A stretch of DNA of 13,650 nt from DAOUTW01 sp964523575 (GCA_964523575.1 CAZGAV010000094.1:1-13650), one strand, 5' to 3'. Shown: positions 1-8,362, counted from the stretch's first letter. Notes: a model not told the origin generated them from the letters alone. A program made the numbers and translations.

Positions 1-453
1 GGTATCCTCCGGGTTCACCAGTTCGATAAAGTCGAAATGTTCAAAATCGTCGAGCCCGAAACATCGTATAATGAATTGGAGTCGCTGGTGGCGCAGGCCG
101 AGGGTCTATTGCAAATTCTCAATATTCCCTACCGGGTCCGTCTGCTGGCCACCGGCGATCTCTCCTTTGCGGCGGCCAAATGCTATGATATCGAAATCTG
201 GGCGGCCGGCGTGGGGAATTTCCTGGAGGTCTCTTCGATTTCCAATTATGAGGACTTTCAGGCCCGGCGCATGAATTGCCGCTTCCGGGGTGAGGATAAA
301 AAAGTGCGTTTCGTGCATACCCTCAACGGCTCCGGGACGGCCCTGCCCCGATTGCTGGTGGCGCTGATGGAGAACAACCAGACCGAAAACGGCGAGATTG
401 TCATCCCCGAACCGTTGCGTCCCTATATGAACGGAATCGAAAGGATAATCTGA
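1..453 (+). CDS. serS: Seryl-tRNA synthetase, C-terminal part (partial, 5' end outside window)
   Basis: Class II aminoacyl-tRNA synthetase that charges tRNA-Ser (and tRNA-Sec where present) with serine in the cytosol. The frame is open from the first base and gives 150 residues of the catalytic core before a TGA stop. Visible are the GILRVHQFDKVEMF segment that follows motif 2, the TGDLSFAAAKCYDIE and NYEDFQARRMNCRFR blocks, motif 3 (LNGSGTALPRLLVALMEN, with its conserved Arg) and the family's usual C-terminal ending PEPLRPYMNGIERI. The N-terminal tRNA-binding coiled coil and motif 1 lie upstream of the window. The ATG at 37 is an internal Met, not the start. The next gene begins 8 nt after the stop, so serS probably heads or belongs to the long downstream operon. 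Identification is very secure by comparison with remembered bacterial SerRS sequences. Confidence 0.97.
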   Translation, partial: GILRVHQFDKVEMFKIVEPETSYNELESLVAQAEGLLQILNIPYRVRLLATGDLSFAAAKCYDIEIWAAGVGNFLEVSSISNYEDFQARRMNCRFRGEDKKVRFVHTLNGSGTALPRLLVALMENNQTENGEIVIPEPLRPYMNGIERII

Positions 454-461
454 GAAGATCG

Positions 462-1688
462 ATGGGCCAAGGCGAGAATAAATATCAATTGACTCTTTCG
501 GGTCGATTCAACACTTTTTTCAAGGCATTTCTTCTGATCGGCGTTTGCGCTATCGGGGCCGTTTTCATTTACTACACTTCCGATATCATCGACAATATCC
601 AGCAGAACGAAGCCCGTATCGCCGAGACCTACACTCATATCTGGCAGTTGGTCGCCTCCGACAGCGTCAGCGGGCCGGTGACGTCGGTTTTGTTCGACGA
701 GGTCATTCTCAAGTCGGAATTCCCGATCGTCGTCACCGACACTCTGGAAAATCCCCTGTTCTGGAAATCGCTCCCCGGCATACCGTCCAATACCGAAGAC
801 CCCGAAATGGTCTCGCGGGTCAGGAAACGGCTCGAAACCATGAAAGCCCGCAAAGGCTCCATACCGATCTATGTCGATTCCGTCGAAATTTATAAGCTGT
901 TCTACGACGACACGCCTTTGGTCGGGAAACTGCAACTTATCCCGGTGGTCGAGATGGCCATGGTTGTCGGTTTTATTATCCTGGCTCTGGTCGGTTTTCA
1001 GCATATCCGCCGCTCCGAACAACGGAGTATCTGGGCCGGGATGGCCAAAGAAACGGCCCATCAACTGGGGACGCCGATTTCATCATTGATGGGCTGGCTC
1101 AATCTCCTGAAAACGGGGGAGACCAACGGCGAATTTACGCCCGGGGAGATGTACCGCCGCATCGAAAACGACCTCACACGATTAGAGATGATCGCCAATC
1201 GTTTCGGGAAAATCGGGTCCATTCCCAAGTTGTTCAAATCCGATCTCAACCACCTGACCAGCGAAGTGGTTCAGTATTTCCGGGAACGTCTGCCGCATGG
1301 AGGCAAAGGGGTCCAGATCGAATTTATTCCAGGGGAGGTGCCGGAAGTTAATCTTAACCCCGAACTCTACGGCTGGGTCGTGGAAAACCTGATCAAAAAC
1401 GGGTTGGAAGCGGTTGACGCCAAAACCGGTCGGATTACCATCAAGACTTATCCGGCTGCCTCGGGCAAAATGGTGACGGTCGAGGTGACCGACAATGGGC
1501 GGGGCATACCCCGCACCGACGCCCGCCGGGTTTTTCGACCCGGTTATACGACCAAGAAACGCGGCTGGGGACTGGGGCTTTCCCTGGCGCGACGGATTAT
1601 CAGCGAGTACCATAAGGGAAGCATTTCTCTGGCCCGGAGCGAACTCGGCAAAGGCACGACCTTTATTATCAATCTTCCCCTGGCCTGA
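462..1688 (+). CDS. Membrane sensor histidine kinase, probable partner of the PorX-like regulator
   Basis: A 408-residue two-component sensor kinase. A hydrophobic helix at about residues 22-40 and a second at 161-180 flank a periplasmic sensor region of about 120 residues that I do not recognise. The cytoplasmic part has an H-box AKETAHQLGTPISSL with the phospho-accepting His200, then a HATPase_c domain: N-box NLIKNGLEAVDA, G1 box DNGRGIP, F-box FRPGYTTKK and G2 box GWGLGLSLAR. The residue after the catalytic His is Gln rather than the usual Glu/Asp, while the Thr four residues after His, associated with phosphatase activity, is kept. The ATG follows an AGAAG ribosome-binding sequence at 453-457. 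It sits 8 nt after serS and 31 nt before the PorX-like gene, so the natural inference is a cognate kinase-regulator pair. The sensed signal is unknown, and whether it is a true PorY orthologue cannot be decided by eye. Confidence 0.9.
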   Translation: MGQGENKYQLTLSGRFNTFFKAFLLIGVCAIGAVFIYYTSDIIDNIQQNEARIAETYTHIWQLVASDSVSGPVTSVLFDEVILKSEFPIVVTDTLENPLFWKSLPGIPSNTEDPEMVSRVRKRLETMKARKGSIPIYVDSVEIYKLFYDDTPLVGKLQLIPVVEMAMVVGFIILALVGFQHIRRSEQRSIWAGMAKETAHQLGTPISSLMGWLNLLKTGETNGEFTPGEMYRRIENDLTRLEMIANRFGKIGSIPKLFKSDLNHLTSEVVQYFRERLPHGGKGVQIEFIPGEVPEVNLNPELYGWVVENLIKNGLEAVDAKTGRITIKTYPAASGKMVTVEVTDNGRGIPRTDARRVFRPGYTTKKRGWGLGLSLARRIISEYHKGSISLARSELGKGTTFIINLPLA

Positions 1689-1719
1689 AACATCATAGCC
1701 TTTATTTGAGGACATTAAA

Positions 1720-3288
1720 TTGAGAAACGACGCCGGCAATTACAATATCTTATGGGTTGACGATGAGATTGAAATGCTGGAAGCGCATATCGCCTTTCTG
1801 AGGCAACGCGGTTTCGGTATCACGCCCTGCTCCTCGGGCGACGACGCCATCGATCTCATCGGCCGCAACGACTACGATCTGATCCTGCTCGATGAAATGA
1901 TGCCGGGCAAGGACGGCCTGCAGACCCTGGTTGAAATCAAGGATATCAAACCTTTTCTGCCGGTGGTCATGGTCACCAAGTCCGAAGAGGAATCTTTGAT
2001 GGAAGATGCCATCGGCCAGAAAATCGACGATTACCTGACCAAGCCGGTCAACCCGTCGCAGGTGCTGATGGTTATCAAGAAACATGTCCAGAGCAAAAAA
2101 ATCGTCACCGGTCGTCTGGGTCAGCGTTACATCACCGACATCAACCGCATGAACATGACCCTCAGCGGCCCGGTGCAATGGACCGACTGGGTTGATGCCT
2201 ACCGGTCGCTGTGCGAATGGGATCTGGAATTGGATCAATTCCCCGACGAAGGCCTGATGGAAACGCATCGGGGCACGCACAAGGAATGGAACGGCCAGTT
2301 TTCACGCTATTATGAAAACAACTACGAACACTGGGTCAATTCCAAAAATCACCCTCCTTTATCAATTGATGTTGTCGATAGGGCCGTCGTCCCGCGTCTT
2401 AAAAACGGCGAGCAGGTAGTATTCATTGTCATCGATTGCATGCGCATGGATCTCTGGATGAAGCTCGAAATCCTCCTGGCCGATCTTTTTCACATCGACC
2501 ATGACTACTATTTTTCCATCATCCCCTCGGCCACCCCCTTTGCCCGTAATGCCATTTTTTCGGGCATGTTTCCGTCCGATTTTGCCGGTTTGTATCCCGA
2601 AGACTGGAAAGCCTATCCTGACGATGAAGTCTCGCGCAATCGCCGCGAAAGCGATTTTCTGGAAAAACAGCTTAGTGACAAAAAATGTCCGCCTAAAAAC
2701 GGCGTCAAATATATCAAGGTCCTCAACGCCCAGGAAGGGGAGGGGCTGGCCAAACGGGTCGAGAATTATATGTCGTCGCAAGTGGTCGCGATCGTCATCA
2801 ATTTCGTCGATGTCCTGACCCATGGACGGTCGAGCAATGTTCTGCTCAAAGAAATCGTGCCCGACGAAGCCGCCTTCCGTTCTCTGATGCAAACCTGGTT
2901 CGAACATTCCAGCCTGTACGAAGCGCTGAAAATGCTCGCCCGCAAGAAGGTCACAGTCGTAATCACCTCTGATCATGGTTCTACCCTGTGTACTCGGGGC
3001 ACCATCGCCCACGGCAAAAAAGACACCTCGACCAATTTACGCTACAAATACGGCGACAATCTCAACTGCAACCCCAAGGAATCCCTGCTGATCAAGAATC
3101 CCGACGCCTATCGCCTCCCATCATTCACATTGGCAACGACCTATATTATCGCGCGGGAGGATTATTATTTCGTTTATCCCAACCGCTATAACGAATACCA
3201 GCGGCAATTCCAGAACAGCTTTCAGCACGGCGGTATCACGATGGATGAAATTATCCTGCCGGTGGCGACGCTGAAGCCGAAGGGATGA
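1720..3288 (+). CDS. porX: PorX-like response regulator with PglZ/alkaline-phosphatase-superfamily output domain
   Basis: A 522-residue response regulator with an enzymatic output. Residues 8-125 are a receiver domain (acidic pair Asp14/Asp15, phospho-acceptor Asp58, Thr86, Lys108). A helical linker follows to about 225, then a PglZ/alkaline-phosphatase fold. Candidate metal and catalytic residues are Asp239 (VFIVIDCMRMD), Thr272 in IPSATPFARNAIFSG (expected nucleophile), Asp364/His368 (NFVDVLTHG) and Asp418/His419 (ITSDHGS), with a C-terminal HGGITMDEIILPVA segment. The architecture and the receiver (ILWVDDE, MPGxxGL, TKSEEE, KPVNPSQ) match PorX of Bacteroidetes, which regulates the type IX secretion system and, from memory of published work, binds zinc and cleaves oligonucleotides. 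The start is TTG, chosen because GAGGA (1708-1712) lies 7 nt upstream and the receiver begins at once. No secretion genes are visible here, so the regulated process is unknown. Confidence 0.92.
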   Translation: MRNDAGNYNILWVDDEIEMLEAHIAFLRQRGFGITPCSSGDDAIDLIGRNDYDLILLDEMMPGKDGLQTLVEIKDIKPFLPVVMVTKSEEESLMEDAIGQKIDDYLTKPVNPSQVLMVIKKHVQSKKIVTGRLGQRYITDINRMNMTLSGPVQWTDWVDAYRSLCEWDLELDQFPDEGLMETHRGTHKEWNGQFSRYYENNYEHWVNSKNHPPLSIDVVDRAVVPRLKNGEQVVFIVIDCMRMDLWMKLEILLADLFHIDHDYYFSIIPSATPFARNAIFSGMFPSDFAGLYPEDWKAYPDDEVSRNRRESDFLEKQLSDKKCPPKNGVKYIKVLNAQEGEGLAKRVENYMSSQVVAIVINFVDVLTHGRSSNVLLKEIVPDEAAFRSLMQTWFEHSSLYEALKMLARKKVTVVITSDHGSTLCTRGTIAHGKKDTSTNLRYKYGDNLNCNPKESLLIKNPDAYRLPSFTLATTYIIAREDYYFVYPNRYNEYQRQFQNSFQHGGITMDEIILPVATLKPKG

Positions 3289-3289
3289 T

Positions 3290-3736
3290 ATGGGGCGGTT
3301 GGCTTTTGACGAGGAATTGAGCAGTCATTCGGTCGCCGAAACCGAATCGCTGGCCGCCGAATTCTATCGGATAATCGGCCGCACGGCCCTGGTCGCCCTC
3401 TATGGCCCGCTGGGAGCCGGGAAGACCTGTTTCGTGCGCGGTCTCGCCCGCGCCGCCGGCGTCGATCCCGATGAGGTCACGTCGCCTTCGTTTACGCTGA
3501 TTAATGAATATCCCGGCGGCGAAACTCCGATTTTCCATTTTGACCTTTATCGCATGACCGATCCCTCGGAATTTTATACCATCGGCGGCGACGATTATCT
3601 AGCCCGCGACGGCCTGGTGCTGATCGAATGGGCCGAAAACGGCGAGGGGTTTATACCGACGATCAGGTATGCAGTCACCTTCGAAATAATCGACGAAAGC
3701 ACCCGCCGATTGATATTTTCCCGGAGCGGCTTATGA
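3290..3736 (+). CDS. tsaE: tRNA threonylcarbamoyladenosine biosynthesis ATPase TsaE
   Basis: Small P-loop ATPase (148 residues, normal length) that works with TsaB and TsaD to transfer threonylcarbamoyl onto A37 of ANN-decoding tRNAs. The Walker A loop GPLGAGKT spans residues 39-46, preceded by the strand ALVALY. The family signatures SPSFTLINEY, FHFDLYR and LVLIEWAE follow in the expected order. The ATG lies 1 nt after the PorX-like stop, with GAAGGG at 3279-3284 as ribosome-binding site. The 3' end overlaps the tsaB start by 4 nt (ATGA), so the two are surely co-transcribed and probably translationally coupled. Nothing is missing; the identification is secure. Confidence 0.96.
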   Translation: MGRLAFDEELSSHSVAETESLAAEFYRIIGRTALVALYGPLGAGKTCFVRGLARAAGVDPDEVTSPSFTLINEYPGGETPIFHFDLYRMTDPSEFYTIGGDDYLARDGLVLIEWAENGEGFIPTIRYAVTFEIIDESTRRLIFSRSGL

Positions 3737-4392
3737 TAATTCTCGGTATCGACAGTTCCACCGACCGGCTGGCCGTGGGTCTGGCCGACAACGGCCGGAT
3801 CATCTTCGAAGACCGGCTCGATTCCCTGCGCGAACATGCTTCCCAGATAATCGGCCTTATCGATTCGGTTATGTCACGGGCTCCGCTGGCCAAAGAAAAA
3901 CTGGAGGGGGTGGCCGTGGCAGTCGGCCCCGGCTCATTTACCGGACTCCGGATCGGGATGGCCGCGGCCAAGGGGATAGCCCTGGCCCTGAACCTGCCCA
4001 TAGTCGGCGTATCGACTTTCGAGGTTATCGCCCGGCGGCTGTTACCCGAATATAAGGCCTTTTCGCTGACGGCCATGGTGCGCCGGGATGAGTTTTACCT
4101 TTGCCACGTGATGCCCGACGCGGATATCCGTAAAAATATTGACATCGTCAGCCGTCTCGATTTGCCGCAAAGGGTCGGATCGGAACCGGTCGGCATCATC
4201 GGGCGACGACCTGAAAGCTGGCCGGAGTTGATCAAAAACCCGATTCCTTTTGACAAAACCGATATTTCCGGCGGCGAACTGGCCGTCTATGGAGCCGAGA
4301 TGATTACGGCCGGGCAAATCGCCGATACCGCGGCTCTGGAACCCCTCTATATCGCCCCCTCGCAGGCGGAGCTCAAATTTGGACGGAAATGA
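3733..4392 (+). CDS. tsaB: tRNA threonylcarbamoyladenosine biosynthesis protein TsaB
   Basis: 219-residue inactive paralogue of TsaD (ASKHA fold, formerly YeaZ) that scaffolds the TsaB-TsaD-TsaE t6A synthesis complex. The N-terminus MIILGIDSSTDRLAVGL is the typical first strand pair, and VAVAVGPGSFTGLRIGMAAAKGIAL is the family's most conserved block. The C-terminal half is divergent, as usual. The frame stays open upstream to an ATG at 3628, but the start at 3733 is preferred: it gives the standard family N-terminus, overlaps the tsaE stop by 4 nt and has GGAG (3723-3726) 6 nt upstream. tsaD is not in the window. The end overlaps rimI by 14 nt. Confidence 0.95.
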   Translation: MIILGIDSSTDRLAVGLADNGRIIFEDRLDSLREHASQIIGLIDSVMSRAPLAKEKLEGVAVAVGPGSFTGLRIGMAAAKGIALALNLPIVGVSTFEVIARRLLPEYKAFSLTAMVRRDEFYLCHVMPDADIRKNIDIVSRLDLPQRVGSEPVGIIGRRPESWPELIKNPIPFDKTDISGGELAVYGAEMITAGQIADTAALEPLYIAPSQAELKFGRK

Positions 4393-4846
4393 TTTCAAGA
4401 TTCGGCCGATGGACTTTGACGATTTGCCGGTCGTCTCGCGGCTGGAACGGGAATTATTCTCCGATCCCTGGCCGGAGGCGATATTTCGCGAGGATATCGC
4501 TTCTGATCTTAGTCATCCCTTTGTCCTGCAAGTAAATAGCGATATCGCAGGCTATGCCGTTCTGTGGGTGGCGGCCGATGAGGGGCATCTGACCAATATC
4601 GCGGTGGCGGTCGAGTACCAGCGAAAATCTATTGCCAAAAAACTATTATCGTTTATTTTAAGGCTTGCAAATGAAATGGGGTTGACGCTGATTATTCTGG
4701 AGGTAAGGCCGACAAATGCGCCGGCCATTTCATTATATGAGAAATTCGGCTTTGAAAAGCTGGCGGTGCGCAAGAACTATTACCGCCATCCGGTCGAAGA
4801 CTGCCTCGTCATGAGAAAGAGACTTACCGGATCCGATCCGGTTTGA
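4379..4846 (+). CDS. rimI: Ribosomal protein S18-alanine N-acetyltransferase RimI-like (GNAT)
   Basis: 155-residue GNAT-fold acetyltransferase. RimI acetylates the N-terminal Ala of ribosomal protein S18 from acetyl-CoA. Supporting blocks are IRPMDFDDLPVVSRLE, FSDPWPEAIF, HLTNIAVAVEYQ, LEVRPTNAPAISLYEKFGF (with Glu108 and Tyr120 at the positions of the catalytic pair described for Salmonella/E. coli RimI) and RKNYYRHPVEDCLVM. The acetyl-CoA pyrophosphate loop, normally Q/R-x-x-G-x-G/A, reads QRKSIA (81-86), with Ser at the first Gly. The start is TTG, 14 nt inside tsaB, preceded at 7 nt by GGAG (4368-4371). The later ATG at 4409 would cut the first beta strand. tsaB-rimI adjacency is common in bacteria and supports the call; the exact substrate is inferred. 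Confidence 0.88.
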   Translation: MDGNDFKIRPMDFDDLPVVSRLERELFSDPWPEAIFREDIASDLSHPFVLQVNSDIAGYAVLWVAADEGHLTNIAVAVEYQRKSIAKKLLSFILRLANEMGLTLIILEVRPTNAPAISLYEKFGFEKLAVRKNYYRHPVEDCLVMRKRLTGSDPV

Positions 4847-4859
4847 CGTATCTATTGCC

Positions 4860-5714
4860 ATGGATTGGTTTCGCAAATCAAAAGACGGCCTGGTCAACCA
4901 GCAGAGGAAAGAGATCCCCGACGGACTCTGGACCAAATGCAAGGGTTGCGGCGAAGTCATCTATTCGCGGGCGCTGAAGGATTCCCTCTGGGTTTGTCCC
5001 TCCTGCAATTACCATTTCCGCATCGACGCCACGCGGATTGTCGAACTCCTGCTTGATGACGCCCAGCTTGAGGAATTCGACGCCAATCTTTCCTCGCGCG
5101 ACCCGCTGAATTTCAAGGATTCCAAAAAATATCCGGATCGCGTCAAAGCCTCTCAGATGAAAACGGGAATGAAGGACGCCGTCCTGGCCGGGATCGGGGC
5201 TATCGATAAAATCCCGGTTTCCTTTGCCGTCATGGATTTCACTTTCATGGGCGGATCGATGGGCTCGGTGGTGGGTGAAAAGATCGCCCGCGCCATCGAA
5301 CGGGCCATCGAACGTAAAATTCCGCTGGTGGTGGTTTCATGCTCCGGCGGAGCGCGCATGCAGGAAGGAATTCTCTCCCTGATGCAGATGGCCAAAACTT
5401 CGGCCCTTCTGGCGGTTCTGGCTGCAAGAAAACTGCCCTATATTTCCGTCCTGCTCAATCCGACGACCGCCGGCGTCATGGCCTCCTACGCCTCGCTGGG
5501 CGATATTATCGTCGCCGAACCGAAAGCTCTGCTGGGCTTCGCCGGGCCGCGTGTTATCCAGCAGACTATCGGACAGGATCTTCCCGAAGGTTTTCAATCG
5601 TCCGAATTCTTTCTTGAACATGGTTTCCTAGATATTATCTCAGAGCGCAAGGATTTGCGCCGCACCGTCGCTTTATGTCTTGAATTCACCTACAACCCTC
5701 CCGCGGGGGATTGA
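4860..5714 (+). CDS. accD: Acetyl-CoA carboxylase carboxyltransferase subunit beta
   Basis: 284 residues, the standard length for AccD. It forms an alpha2beta2 carboxyltransferase with AccA and moves CO2 from carboxybiotin on AccB to acetyl-CoA, giving malonyl-CoA for fatty-acid synthesis. The N-terminal zinc ribbon is complete: Cys27, Cys30, Cys46 and Cys49 (CKGC...CPSC). The crotonase-like domain shows DFTFMGGSMGSVVGEK, SCSGGARMQEG (oxyanion-hole Gly-Gly), LLNPTTAGVMASYASLGD and AEPKALLGFAGPRVIQQT, all typical. No clear Shine-Dalgarno sequence is visible before the ATG, which lies 13 nt after the rimI stop. folC follows after 12 nt; accD-folC adjacency is frequent in bacteria. accA is not in the window. 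Confidence 0.97.
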   Translation: MDWFRKSKDGLVNQQRKEIPDGLWTKCKGCGEVIYSRALKDSLWVCPSCNYHFRIDATRIVELLLDDAQLEEFDANLSSRDPLNFKDSKKYPDRVKASQMKTGMKDAVLAGIGAIDKIPVSFAVMDFTFMGGSMGSVVGEKIARAIERAIERKIPLVVVSCSGGARMQEGILSLMQMAKTSALLAVLAARKLPYISVLLNPTTAGVMASYASLGDIIVAEPKALLGFAGPRVIQQTIGQDLPEGFQSSEFFLEHGFLDIISERKDLRRTVALCLEFTYNPPAGD

Positions 5715-5726
5715 TGTCATTTCCTT

Positions 5727-7016
5727 ATGAAACACGATCGCTATCAGGAAGCCCTGCGCTTCATATATGACCGCCAGCATTTCGGCATCAAGCTTGGACT
5801 CCACAACATAATTCGCCTTTCCGAATGGCTCGGCAATCCCGAACGGAAATACCCGACCATCCATATCGCCGGCACCAACGGTAAAGGCTCGACGTCGAGT
5901 TTTATCGCCGGCATCCTCCGGGCGTCGGGCTATAAAGTCGGCCTTCTGACCTCGCCGCATCTGGCTGATTACCGGGAACGGATTCGGGTCAATGGCCAAA
6001 AAATCAGGCCCGAGGCCATCACCGAATTTATCGAAGAATACAAACCTCTAATCCTGCGCTCGCGGGTAACTTTCTTCGAGGTTACGACGGCGCTGGCCTT
6101 CTGGTATTTCGCCAAGTGTAAGGTTGACTGGGCGGTGGTCGAAACCGGACTGGGGGGGCGGCTCGACGCCACCAATATCATTACCCCCGAAGTCTCGGTG
6201 ATCACCAATATCGCCCTCGAACATACCAATCTGCTGGGCTATTCGATTTATAAAATCGCCGGGGAGAAGGCCGGGATTATCAAACCGGGTGTCCCTCTGG
6301 TAACAGGCGTTGTCAATAACGGCAATGACGCCGCGAAACGATTTCGGGAAATCGGCGGTGAAAGAAAAGCCCCTGTCCATTTTCATCGCCCGGCCGATTT
6401 TGACCGTATGCGGCGAAACGGGTCCGATCTTCTACATTTGAAAAAAGGCCCATTTGCCGGTCTGAAAGCCCCTGTCTCCCTGCCGGGAGGGCATCAAGTC
6501 GAGAACGGTTTTCTGGCGGTGCGAACGGTCGAGATTCTCCGGAAAAAAGGTTATCCGATTACGCGAGCCGCCGTCAAGGAGGGCCTGTCGACCAGCTATT
6601 GGCCCGGCCGGTTTATGACCCTGCGCCGCAACCCGACCGTAATTATCGATGTCGCCCATAATAAAGACGGCTTTCGGGCATTGGCCGAGACCTTGAAAAG
6701 AAATTACCCCGACAAGAAATTCGATTTTCTGATCGGCATGGTTGAAAAGAAAAAAGGTCACGAATGTCTGGAAATTATCGCGCCTCTGGCGCGCTCGATC
6801 AGCATAACCCCCCTGACCACTGAGCGTAGCGACGATCCTTATTGGCTCATTTCGCGCCTTAAAGCCGGGAAAAACCAAATTCGTCTCTTTCCCGATCCGG
6901 TCAGCGCCTATAAAGACCTTTTGGAAAACAGCTCTCGTTCCGATATATTGATAATAGCCGGCTCTCATTTCATTGTCGGGGACCTGGCGTCATATATAAA
7001 GCGAGAAGGCTTTTGA
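5727..7016 (+). CDS. folC: Folylpolyglutamate synthase / dihydrofolate synthase
   Basis: 429-residue Mur-ligase-family enzyme that adds glutamate to dihydropteroate and/or to folates with ATP, keeping folate cofactors in the cell. The P-loop HIAGTNGKGST covers residues 46-56. Further family blocks are LTSPHLADYRERIRVNG, FFEVTTALAFWYFA, VVETGLGGRLDATNII, SVITNIALEHTNLLG, IAGEKAGIIKPGVPLVTG and, in the C-terminal domain, VIIDVAHNKDGFRAL. Length and order are normal. The ATG at 5727 has no strong ribosome-binding site; a GGGGGA stretch sits about 15 nt upstream in the accD end. Whether it is bifunctional, as in E. coli, or only a glutamate ligase cannot be told by eye. The stop overlaps the TTG start of the next gene by 4 nt. 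Confidence 0.96.
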   Translation: MKHDRYQEALRFIYDRQHFGIKLGLHNIIRLSEWLGNPERKYPTIHIAGTNGKGSTSSFIAGILRASGYKVGLLTSPHLADYRERIRVNGQKIRPEAITEFIEEYKPLILRSRVTFFEVTTALAFWYFAKCKVDWAVVETGLGGRLDATNIITPEVSVITNIALEHTNLLGYSIYKIAGEKAGIIKPGVPLVTGVVNNGNDAAKRFREIGGERKAPVHFHRPADFDRMRRNGSDLLHLKKGPFAGLKAPVSLPGGHQVENGFLAVRTVEILRKKGYPITRAAVKEGLSTSYWPGRFMTLRRNPTVIIDVAHNKDGFRALAETLKRNYPDKKFDFLIGMVEKKKGHECLEIIAPLARSISITPLTTERSDDPYWLISRLKAGKNQIRLFPDPVSAYKDLLENSSRSDILIIAGSHFIVGDLASYIKREGF

Positions 7017-8362
7017 AGAGGGATAGCAAGGCAAAAGAACGATCACAGCAGGCGGTGGAACTGCTCGGCTCCGCCATCGATGTCAAAATCAGTGAACTGA
7101 CCGAAAGCAACCGCCAGCTGAAGCGGAAGATTTTCGATCTTTACACGATTTTCGAAATCAGCCGCAATATCAACTCCGTTCTCAATTACCGCACTCTGGT
7201 CGATTCCTTCCTTTTGACTTCGCTGGGTCAGGTCGGCGCCTCTTCAGCCGCGCTCTACCTGCCTCAGGACAGCGCCTCCCGAATTCTGACTCTGGCCTCC
7301 TCCAAGGGCGTCATTCATGTCGATGAGGCTCGCGGCGAAATCAATCTCGACGGTCGCATGGCGGCCTATTTGCGAGCCATGGCCAAGCCGGTTTTCGTCG
7401 TCGATCTGTCGGAAAGGTTCAGCGGATCGCCCGATTTTGCCTTTTTGGCGCTTTTCCCGCACGGTTTGGTCATTCCGCTTATTATCCAGTCGCGCCTTAA
7501 GGGCCTGCTGGTGCTGGGCCGCAAGGTTTCCGGGGTGGGCTTTGCCTCGGATGATATCGAGTTTCTTTCCATCCTGGCCAATCAGTTCGTCGTTGCCCTG
7601 GAAAACGCCCGTCTTTACGAATCGGAGAAAAACGCTCTGCGAGAGCTGAGAATAGCCCAACGGCAATTGGTTTTAACCGAACGGCAGGCGGCGATCGGCG
7701 AACTGTCGGCCAAAATCGCCCACGAGGTCAATAACCCTCTCAGCATCATTTCCAATTACCTGCACCTTTGCAGCCGCAATCTCGAAAACCCGGAGAAAGC
7801 CGAGGGGCACCTCGACGTGGCCCGCCAGGAGCTGTCCCGCATCGCCCGCATCGTCCGGCAGTTGCTTGATTTTCATCGTCCCCAGAAAGTAGAAAAATCC
7901 GTCATCGACGTCCGCGAATTGATCGACGATATCCTGGGATTGGTGGAATGGCAATTGGTCGAGCGTAAAATCGATATCGAACGGCTGGCCGATGATCCCC
8001 TGCCCGATGTCGTCGGTTCTCCCGAACAGCTCAAACAGGTTTTTCTCAATCTCGTCATCAACGCCCGCGATTTCATGCCCAATGGCGGGCGGCTGAAAAT
8101 TGCGATCACCAACCATGACGCCTCGGTCAAAATCAGGTTTGTCGACAGCGGTCCGGGAATTCCGCCGGAGAATATCTCCCGGATATTCGAGCCGTTTTTT
8201 ACCACCAAAGAGGACTCGACCGGCACAGGACTGGGATTGTCCGTATGTTTTGGGATCATCAAGGAACACGGCGGCGATATCACCGCCGGCAACGATCCGG
8301 CCAGCGGAGCCGCTTTCGAAATTACTCTGCCGTCGGTACCGAACCACGAGGCCGCGAGATGA
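7013..8362 (+). CDS. Soluble GAF-domain sensor histidine kinase
   Basis: 449-residue cytosolic kinase without a convincing membrane helix. An N-terminal coiled-coil-like helix (about 5-45) leads to a GAF domain (about 55-200: LYTIFEISRNINSVLNYRTL, VIPLIIQSRLKGLLVLG, IEFLSILANQFVVALENARLYE). A helix follows, then HisKA with H-box GELSAKIAHEVNNPLSIIS (phospho-accepting His237, canonical H-E-x-x-N) and HATPase_c (N-box NLVINARDFMPNGG, G1 DSGPGIP, F-box FEPFFTTKED, G2 GTGLGLSVC). The C-terminus is LPSVPNHEAAR. The start is TTG overlapping the folC stop (TTGA), with AGAAGG at 7004-7009 close upstream. The stop overlaps the ATG of the REC-GAF-GAF kinase by 4 nt, so the two are co-translated and probably act together. 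The GAF ligand is unknown. Confidence 0.92.
   Translation: MKRDSKAKERSQQAVELLGSAIDVKISELTESNRQLKRKIFDLYTIFEISRNINSVLNYRTLVDSFLLTSLGQVGASSAALYLPQDSASRILTLASSKGVIHVDEARGEINLDGRMAAYLRAMAKPVFVVDLSERFSGSPDFAFLALFPHGLVIPLIIQSRLKGLLVLGRKVSGVGFASDDIEFLSILANQFVVALENARLYESEKNALRELRIAQRQLVLTERQAAIGELSAKIAHEVNNPLSIISNYLHLCSRNLENPEKAEGHLDVARQELSRIARIVRQLLDFHRPQKVEKSVIDVRELIDDILGLVEWQLVERKIDIERLADDPLPDVVGSPEQLKQVFLNLVINARDFMPNGGRLKIAITNHDASVKIRFVDSGPGIPPENISRIFEPFFTTKEDSTGTGLGLSVCFGIIKEHGGDITAGNDPASGAAFEITLPSVPNHEAAR

Noticed and set aside
3628..3732. Longer TsaB starting inside tsaE
   Set aside because: TsaB proteins begin with the MIILGIDSS strand; the extension is out-of-frame tsaE sequence.
8245..8358. 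N-terminal extension of the hybrid kinase from an upstream ATG
   Set aside because: The 38 residues are Arg-rich translation of the previous kinase's coding region in another frame; ATG 8359 has the ATGA overlap and a ribosome-binding site.
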